Origin: Anaspis maculata
Taxonomy: Eukaryota; Arthropoda; Insecta; Coleoptera; Scraptiidae
Direction: 5' to 3'
Assembly: GCA_949128115.1 (NCBI GenBank)
Contig: OX421965.1
Location: forward strand, 49,095,257-49,159,256
Length of the DNA stretch: 64,000 bases
The notes beneath the pieces were generated by a model. That model was not told the DNA's origin and searched no databases. It saw only the letters and a program-made list of their open reading frames with translations. Both the position numbers and the translations under genes were made by a program. Below are positions 56,946 to 64,000 of this stretch, piece after piece. Numbering within the stretch: position 1 is the first letter of the stretch; every line of letters starts with the position of its first letter.

Positions 56946-57203
56946 CAGTTTTTAGTTTATAGCAATATAGTTTGATTTCCTCCACCTGATATAGCCCAAA
57001 ATATGAATCTTTTTTGTTATATCCATTTCCGTTATTTACCTTCGCAAAAATTTGACAAACACATGACAAACACAAACAGAGAAACGTCAAGTGCATGCCA
57101 CGTGCCGTGCATCCCACGGTCATGTCACGTTTGACGTTGGCCTCCAGAAAATGTCAACCGCCGGCCATGTTGCCAGGTTGTGACGTCACACTTCTTCAGT
57201 CTA

Positions 57204-58084
57204 TTAACCCACACGATATCAGCGCAGCCGTTGAAAAAACATGGCTAAAAGGCACACAGCTCTGCATAGAGCAAAACGAACTTCAGTTCGAGCAATTGAC
57301 TTTTCCAATTTTAGGAGATAAAAAATAGATAGTTTTTCGAGGTCACCTTTGACGTTTTGACGTTTATGACGTTTGGACGTTTCGTTTCTGACTTTTGCGG
57401 GAATTTTGAATCGGTTAGCTATACTGTTCCCATTATCATGTGGGGAAAGTCACTTGAGCCCATAAGGGAGTTTTTAATGGACGAAGTAATAGAGTTTTTT
57501 CGTAGTAAGATGTACGTGTCTGGTGCAGCGTGATCCCTGCTGGTGCTGGTGCAGCCACACTTCCATCAAGTTTGGGTCTTTCGTGAACCGGTGCATGGTT
57601 ATGCCGAGTGTATTCGTCTTATTCTCGCACTCGCATAGAGCGACACAACACCCTTGAACCATTTCTGTAAGTATCTTCTCAGTTTTCCACTACATATAAC
57701 ACACTTATTGGTAAGAACGAGGGTAAGAACAAGTGAAATCATGAAATCCATGCTGAAATCAAATAAATACACGACAGAGCGCTTGTCAGATTCGAAAAAT
57801 TTCCCATTGTCAGAAACGAAATGTCATATCTCAAGAAACATAGGGCGCTTTCCAATTACTGCGACAAGACGGATACACAATGTCAAAGTGCACTTGTCAG
57901 CTCAATTCTAAACTCAGCCTCGCCAATGTTTCGATTGTGTCGACATGTGGTGTTATTACTGCTATTGGAACGCTAGCTGTGTCAAAGAGTGTCCATATGT
58001 GTCGAATTGTGTCCTTATACGCCTTATTGGGAAGCGCCCAATGACCTCGATTAACCGTCTTTTTTTTGTACGCATGACATTGGA
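57204..58084. other. Spacer of the large inverted repeat, unassigned
   Basis: No gene was supported. Short frames lack motifs. Confidence 0.3.
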
Positions 58085-58104
58085 GACCTCAATTGTGATC
58101 TATG

Positions 58105-58490
58105 AATGTTTATTGCTATTGCTATGTTATTTAGTGTTATACTTGGTTTTGTATTTGTTTTATTGTTATTTATTATCATTATGAAATACACACAAACGGC
58201 ATGTAACTCAACTTTTTCCAAAATCAACAGACCATAGCAACCAAATGCCATTGTTTATATGCCACGAGAGCATGGCAACCAAAGCGGTAACTTGATTTTT
58301 TCGCCTCAGAAACAGTTTTTCCAATCTTTACAGGTCATTTTGACAGAAATGCTACAAGTGTTTTATATTTTTGTAAAGAGAAAGAAAAGGTAAGTTCTAT
58401 AGGGTAGATAAATGATATGGTGTCCATAAGAAAAAATGAAGTTAACTGTCATATCTCAAAAAAATAGTAAGCGCAGGAAAAAATTATTGA
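58105..58490 (-). repeat. ~390-bp dispersed repeat (inverted copy)
   Basis: Reverse complement of the repeat at 52831-53215, from GTTTATTGCTATTGCTATG to the complement of CTGCGCTCACTA. Confidence 0.85.
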
Positions 58491-58760
58491 CGTCAGTCGA
58501 TCAAGGACCTTCAAGAATGTCAGGATACAAATTTTCAAATTGATAGCTGTCATAATAAAGAAATGATTCAAAATTTTCGAATTCGGTATTTTTCAGTTTT
58601 TTGAGGATATTCAAAAAATGGCCAAAGATATCTTGGATATCTTGACATATTTGAGATACTCATAAAATTGCGCAGCTTTTTTGTAATTTAACCGACTTTG
58701 TATCTCTTACTGTTTCCGAGATACTAATAGTGAGCGTTGAAAAACGGGACACCTGTATAT

Positions 58761-58967
58761 GTGGCGTGGTATATTTTTGGCTTGGTATATCTTTGGCGTG
58801 ATATATTTTTGGCTTGGTATATTATTGTCATGGTATGTTTTTGGCTGGTATATTTTTAGTTGGTATATTTGTGCCCTGCATGGTATATTATTGGTATGGT
58901 ATATTCTTGACTGGTATGTTTTTGCCGGTATATTTGTGGTGGTATATTTTTCTTTGGTATCTTTCGG
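58761..58967 (+). repeat. GGTATATTTTTGGC minisatellite (copy 2)
   Basis: About eleven imperfect 16-19-bp units. It follows CGGGACACCTGTAT, i.e. the flank is inverted relative to copy 1 while the units keep the same strand. Confidence 0.8.
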
Positions 58968-58975
58968 CGCCCGAC

Positions 58976-59054
58976 CAGACAGACAGACGGACAGACACAC
59001 GGACAGACAGACAAACCGGCCATATGAGCGTCATTTTCTCACGAAAATGCGTTG
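58976..59054 (+). repeat. (CAGA)n tract and TAGCGC-family 3' end
   Basis: A CAGA/CGGA run to 59013 is followed by CCGGCCATATGAGCGTCATT and the hairpin CATTTTC-TCAC-GAAAATG, as at the end of copy B. Confidence 0.7.
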
Positions 59055-59275
59055 AAAAAATGCTATAAGAATCAAAAAATCGCACAATACACTTTGACCT
59101 GTCCGACAAAAACAGATCAAAGTAAGAACTTTAGTGGAATTTTGATTTCGCCGGGCATAATTTTTTGTTGAGGAAAAGTGTTCAATTTCGATCTTGCATT
59201 ATCTGCTGCTCAAGAGTTGACAACGAGACTTGAAAAAATCGGGATTGGACTTATAATATGACATTTCAAAATTAA

Positions 59276-59422
59276 TGGTGCTATTCTGTAAAAAAGATAC
59301 ATCAATGTAAGCGCTACATCGCTGTAAAATGACAAAAGTAATAATGTTTTGCATTGTCACATGTGTCATCTTACGGCGATACAGTGCTAACATCGATGTA
59401 TCTTTTTTATAGAATAGCACCA
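59276..59422. mobile_element. 147-bp palindromic MITE
   Basis: TGGTGCTATTCT and AAAAAAGATACATC are mirrored at the right end. A TAA duplication flanks it (59273-59275 and 59423-59425), as for PIF/Harbinger-type MITEs. Nearly the whole length can pair. Confidence 0.78.
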
Positions 59423-59652
59423 TAAGACCCAAACATGAAAAACAACTCGTAACAAATCCCAAGAAGAATTTTTTGCTGATCTAGACCCATCTTGAGTCCT
59501 CTTATCTGGTATGAAGCGGCGTTGCATTGCTCGTGAACGTGAATCGTCCTGTATATCATTGTAGTCGGGACAAAAACCTGCACCGGCTGCACCATTTCAA
59601 TGTCTGATGTATCTTTGCGACACCCTGTCAATTATGGGATGTAAAAATTTTA

Positions 59653-59852
59653 GACGGTCCCGTGGCGCAGGTGATTGAGTGGCTGCCTGTAGCCAGGGAG
59701 ACTCCGGGTTCGATTCCCGGTAGTGTCTGGCTGTTTGTGTTGTCCAATTTGCAATTTTTCTGAGCTTGTAAGAGTAATAATAGAGAGCAAAAACTTCCAT
59801 GGCCAGTGCAGGCCAATAAGGAGGAAAACATTATTGAAAAAAAAAACATTGA
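59653..59852 (+). mobile_element. tRNA-derived SINE (copy 2)
   Basis: The 200-bp insert has an A-box-like CGTGGCGCAGGTGATTGAG and a B box GGGTTCGATTCCC. Its body and tail (CAAAAACTTCCATGG, AAGGAGGAAAACATT) match copy 1. An exact 14-bp duplication ATGTAAAAATTTTA flanks it (59639-59652 and 59853-59866). The tRNA part is better conserved here than in copy 1. Confidence 0.9.
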
Positions 59853-59866
59853 ATGTAAAAATTTTA

Positions 59867-60287
59867 AAGAGGCAAATTAGGAAAATTTTAGAAAAATCCT
59901 CAAAGAATCAGTTCTTATTTTTTAACTAATCCCAGGAATAAGGCGGCTAGTGGAGGAAGCTCAATCCCAACTTAGACACACTATACAATCTCAAATTTCT
60001 TTTGTGCCTGAAAATAAATTTCCAATCAATTCGCGAATAGATCAAATTTTTAAACAATTGAAAATAGATGTTCGAACACGGACGACTAACCCAGCCACGT
60101 GTTCAAAAGACACGTCCCGGCAAAAAGCATATCCTGCAAATTTTCAAATCCGAAAATCTTCTCCCCCCTAAAAAAAAGCAGCAAGTCCCGCATCGGGACA
60201 CCCACGCCGTCATCCTGCGGCCCATCGGCGGCGGCGTTGAACGCCCTCGATGATGGGGCCCTCGCCGTCGTGTGGCGGGGACGCCCC
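59867..60287 (+). other. Region upstream of the GC-rich candidate exon
   Basis: A 74-codon frame from 59950 (EEAQSQLRHTIQSQISFV) has no recognised domain. GC content rises sharply after about 60090. Confidence 0.3.
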
Positions 60288-60293
60288 TATAAA
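60288..60293 (+). promoter_or_regulatory. Candidate TATA box
   Basis: TATAAA within CCCCTATAAAGCCCGCC, in a GC-rich island unlike its AT-rich surroundings. A transcript start would be expected about 30 bases downstream. Confidence 0.45.
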
Positions 60294-60317
60294 GCCCGCC
60301 ACTTGGCGCGCACCGTC

Positions 60318-60580
60318 GCAATCCTGAAAGCAGGGTGCTGCCGGTCATCAGACAGTCGCCCCAGAACCACCTGAAAGTCTGAAAGATCGCTGAAAGTGCG
60401 TCCCACCACCACTACCACTGACCATCTTCAACTCCATCAACCTACCACCGGACCAGCCAGACCCCCGGAGCTCTACAGAGTGGTGCCCTATTCTGACGCA
60501 GACACCATCCGCCGCCCCGCACAAGACCTCTTCTTTGCTACGTATCTTTCAGCAACAAGCGCCAAGACTTCCACAAAAAG
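60318..60580 (+). other. Candidate first exon of a rightward gene (possibly non-coding)
   Basis: Downstream of the TATA box the GC-rich sequence continues to CCACAAAAAG at 60580, followed by GTAAGT, a strong splice donor. No ATG opens a convincing frame in it, so it may be a 5' UTR exon. An alternative is the promoter/leader of an unrecognised LTR element. No clear second exon was found before 64000. Confidence 0.35.
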
Positions 60581-60586
60581 GTAAGT

Positions 60587-63500
60587 TTTCTGTGCGTGTA
60601 TACCACCCGCCTACCTCCAAAAGCCCGAGCGCGCCGCGCTTGAAACTTTGAAGCTCTTCGAATCCTTCGCATTAGTGCAGGATTATTGCTCGATTTGGGT
60701 TATTTAGCAAATCAATTGCGTATTTGCATTAATTAGGCGTTTAATACTTTGTAAATGGTTTCGGCAACGTCATATATAAATGCCGGAAAGTTAATTAAAG
60801 TTTCTACAGAGACAACAAAAGTTTTTAGTTTAAGGTGGAATAAGATCAAAATCACAATGTCATACATTGGCAACTCTATCGACAAAAAAATCTCCCTCAT
60901 AACTGCCATCCGGATCTCCATTTCGGGCTTAGGTGCATTAGCCCTCGTCAGTAACAGCTGAATAATTTAAGTTGAATCAAACCTTTTTTGAATCCAAAGA
61001 AAATATTGTCACAAATGTCAAAAAATACTACTATATAATATCCTCGATAATATTTATATCTAGTTCGTTCCCAAATATTATACTTGGTATAATATAGTTC
61101 TTATAAAATTGTCCACTTTATGTACTCACACCCACCAATTGGAAAAAAAATAATGCGACGATAATGTAAAACGACAATTAATTTTGAAATATTTCTTCCT
61201 AAATTCAACAGGGTAAAAAGACGGAAACTTCTATATCCAATTACTTATGGATTAACGGAAGTGGATTTGATTATAATCGCAAGCTGAATAAATAATGCAA
61301 TAAACTGTAAAGTACTCACTTGTTTAACAATAAAGCGATAACTTTTTGATTATTGAAAAAAAACAATTCCTATAATTCAATTATGAGATACAAATCATGA
61401 TAATACCTAATGATTACGAAATAGTACATAATAATGACGCACAATCAATTTATGATGAAAAAAATGCAGGTAATGGAATACGTATTTAGTGAAATTATTT
61501 GTGTTGTTTGTATGGGTATACACATAGCCCAGTCATATGAAACAGAAAATCGACTCAACCCTCAATCAAATACCAAGAAGTGAAAATTGGAACACGCATC
61601 CGATCAACATTCAATAGTGCTGAATATCATATCAAAAGTCCCGTAGGTTCCCGTGTGCGCGTCATTGATTTACAGGGGAAAGAAGAAAAAAAGAAGAAAC
61701 AAAGACGGAAAGTTGTAACTCATGAACCAAAAGAGGTAAAATCGTCTGAACTGCCATATACCTACAGAGTATTACACTATTTTGTCAATATTTTAGGAGA
61801 TGGTAGAGCATCAAAAAATAAGTTGACTTTCTCGGGAAAAATTAATCTCAAAAAAGCATTATAACGGCGATAGAGGCTTCCAAAGTCGAGTTTTGAAAAT
61901 GATGGTTTTTTTGTTATAACTCCAAGTTCTATCACTGGATTTTCAGCAAATTTGGTACACAAAGTAAGTTGATGCATAGCTACAAACTGGTCATATCGAC
62001 TTCTGTCAAATATGTGATTTTTTTTATTTTTTATTAATTTTTTACAAATTTTTCGATGAATAATCATCTCATTTATTGACAAAAAGTGAAACACCCTGTA
62101 TGTTCTGCATTCTATGGTTATGATGCCGTATCCAAACTGTCAGATATATCAAGGATATTCTGAAATATCCTGGAAAAACTGAAAGTTATTTGGAAATTTG
62201 AAATGGTTAATAAATCAATAAATCAGTGAATTGGTATTATTTATACATATGGTGATGTAGCAAATGAAAAATGACCAATACCAAATATCTGGACTCAGTA
62301 GTGTCAGAAATGAGACAGTAGTGCGTTCTCTTGACCCGACGGCGCAGATGCAACATGGACGCAACTGTCCCTATTTAGTGCCAAATTTAAAACATCCAGA
62401 CAAATATCGACTTTTCTATGGAATACCAGGCTATTTCATGACTGAGTCTCCAGATAGATATGAAAAAGTTACTAAAAATGTGAAGAAGAACCAGTCGCAA
62501 GCCAAATTTCTATTTTGTATAGTTCTTTTTTACAAAATAATGAAAATATTGGAAGTTCGTTGCTTACTTCGCAAATGATCCACAGTCTGTTAATCGCGGG
62601 TCCGGATAGTCTTATGCAATCCGCAGTACATTGATGTAGCAAGGATTGGCTAAAACGTAACGTGTAGGAGCGGTGGCTCTCGCGGCTCGCCTACCTTTAG
62701 CCCCAGAGGGTTTCAGTTAGAGGAGACTCGGAGAGGGCCCTGACCAAAGCTTCCACGCCACGTGTTCGCGGAAACGGAATAAAATAAAACCTTTTTTGTC
62801 ATCGTATCGACTCTCGCTTCTAGACTTGTCATGGCGCAGTGTTTATTTCCATTTTTTCCTGTAAGAACCGAAAGCGTGCCTTCCTATTTCACCTTCAAAA
62901 TGATTGTTTTTAATTTTCAAAAGAATAAAATAACATCAGACTCACAACTCAGCAACTCACAAACAGTGAGCATCAATAGTTGAAAATTTCACTCACACAA
63001 ACGATTATTGATAGTTTTTCTAATCATGATACGTGTTAACAGACGCTATTTGTCTGGAAGTTTCATATCAGGCGCCTAATTGTACGTGCATGGGCCCGGT
63101 TAACACGTAAGATACACAGTCCTATGGCGGCCACCTAAATCCGCCTTCTGTTGAAAAAGTGTCTGGTAACTATAAGGACTAAAGCAGTGAATCATTCCAT
63201 AATGAAAAGGGTAGCCTCAATATAAAGCGTTGCCTCTTTGCAAAATAAACATTGTCATTGCAATTTTTGCATTCTTGAGAAAACATAGTAGCCAATAGGA
63301 TTGTTCCATCGAGAGGTTTCGAGCTAGTCACAGCCAGTAGGAATCGAGAAAATCAGTTTGCCAACTGATTTGAGCGATTCTCATTGGCTCTGAGTAGTTT
63401 GAGATTTCTGATGGAACAAACCTTATATTTTGCATTACACACACCTAATAAAGACCAACTTCTTCCCTGAAATTTGCTTAATTTTGGTAGATGTTCTGGT

Positions 63501-64000
63501 AGAGTATGATAGATTCTAGTGCAAAATGTAATTAATCCTCCCAAGAACCACACTGAATATTTGGCTCAGAACTGTTGATAAAAGGCGTGTACCTACCAGT
63601 TTTCAGCTTTACGGTATTCAGGTGAGGGTGGTGAAAGCCTGAAATGACTGGACTACCACCTATCATTGAAATTTATAGTGATGAGGTTCACAATGAAATT
63701 GAAAGCAGTTGAAGAATTCGAAATCGTTAGTGGAGTAATTCACTATTGTAAAATTTCTATTTACCACTCAGGAGAAACTTCGGCTGAAATCAGTAACTCG
63801 CCCAGGCTCGTGTTGGCAAACTGCATCCTCATGAGTAAGAGGCAATCATTACCCGCTTGTTGAATAATATATTATTATTTGAAAGGTTGAGGTCACAAAT
63901 TCTACTGTGTGTCCCAGAATAAACTAGACAAAGCTTAGCTGTTCTGCAGAATTCAGCTTTATATACTTAAGGGACATACATAGATAGCCCTTCAAATTTT
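60587..64000. other. Unassigned AT-rich sequence
   Basis: It would be intron or intergenic sequence. A 94-codon frame at 61580-61864 (RIRSTFNSAEYHIKSPVGSR, then a Lys-rich stretch) and one at 62264-62578 are not recognised as any family. A GC-richer patch at 62660-62800 may be another SINE or LTR piece. Nothing further is supported. Confidence 0.3.

Larger units (their letters stand above)
55515..57203 (+). mobile_element. TIR element with captured LINE fragment (copy 2, interrupted)
   Basis: It has the same ends and interior as copy 1, and begins exactly where copy 1 ends. It is longer because a ~755-bp element was inserted at 55697. The right end is GACGTCACACTTCTTCAGTC then TA at 57202-57203. 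Scattered substitutions distinguish the two copies, so they are not an assembly duplicate of one another. Confidence 0.78.
53790..58762. repeat. Large inverted repeat, ~670-bp arms
   Basis: Arm 53790-54475 (from ACAGGTGTCCCGTTTTTCAA to AGCAATAAACATT) is the diverged reverse complement of 58085-58762. The 3.6-kb spacer contains the two tandem TIR elements, so the foldback either predates them or carries them. Confidence 0.75.

Noticed and set aside
53222..59056. One single 5.8-kb TAGCGC-family transposon
   Set aside because: Left and right ends match the family, but the interior is a separate large inverted repeat with nested elements, so a single insertion cannot be claimed.
59653..59730. 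Functional tRNA gene
   Set aside because: Same reason: it is the tRNA-derived head of a SINE with a shared body and tail.

Overview
The window looks like a piece of an arthropod nuclear genome, most likely an insect and possibly a hemipteran. It is AT-rich, intron-containing and dominated by transposable elements. The only clear host genes are cytochrome P450s of the CYP4 family. No bacterial operons, rRNA operon, CRISPR array or viral genome was seen. The species assignment is inference.

Host genes. A complete six-exon CYP4 gene lies on the minus strand at 39684-48080. It encodes 496 residues, and every splice junction obeys GT-AG with matching phase. The last exon of a second CYP4 gene lies on the plus strand at 4620-4792. 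Its other exons would be off the left edge, beyond a CR1-like retrotransposon, so this is probably a P450 cluster spread apart by repeats. A GC-rich stretch at 60288-60586 has a TATA box and a strong splice donor and may be the first exon of a gene running right.

Layout. 1-3.7 kb: minus-strand CR1-like LINE with both ORFs, running off the left edge. 4.6-5.1 kb: CYP4 terminal exon. 7.0-8.4 kb: a 1.4 kb inverted-repeat transposon with an 8-bp target duplication and a decayed THAP domain, resembling the P superfamily. 11-18.2 kb: a minus-strand Ty3/gypsy element of LTR, chromodomain-like tail, integrase and gag, split by a 720-bp MITE and by a LINE/foldback composite; its gag carries a 2-kb tandem expansion of a Glu/Lys codon unit. 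19.7 kb: a 5S rRNA-derived sequence. 21.4-23.3 kb: a repeat with 118-bp and ~390-bp tandem units. 26.1 kb: a perfect 131-bp hairpin. 26.7-28.4 kb: a plus-strand gypsy relic interrupted by a tRNA-derived SINE. 28.9-32.1 kb: a solo LTR whose TATA box was hit by a 2.6-kb palindromic hAT-like element. 32.7-36.4 kb: a minisatellite-bearing repeat hosting another 2.4-kb hAT-like foldback. 36.6 kb: LINE fragment. 39.3-48.1 kb: LTR relic and the CYP4 gene. 49-49.9 kb: LINE RT fragment. 51-59 kb: heavily nested inverted repeats, including two tandem TIR elements that captured the 3' coding end of an R1-like LINE. 59.3-59.9 kb: a small MITE and a second SINE copy. 60-64 kb: possible promoter, otherwise unassigned.

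The main biology readable here is a dated-by-nesting history of transposon insertions around a P450 cluster. The most unusual items are the gag polyelectrolyte expansion, the THAP-bearing P-like element, the giant palindromic hAT elements with exact 8-bp duplications, and the TIR elements that carry LINE coding sequence. All family assignments come from motifs read by eye and not from database searches.
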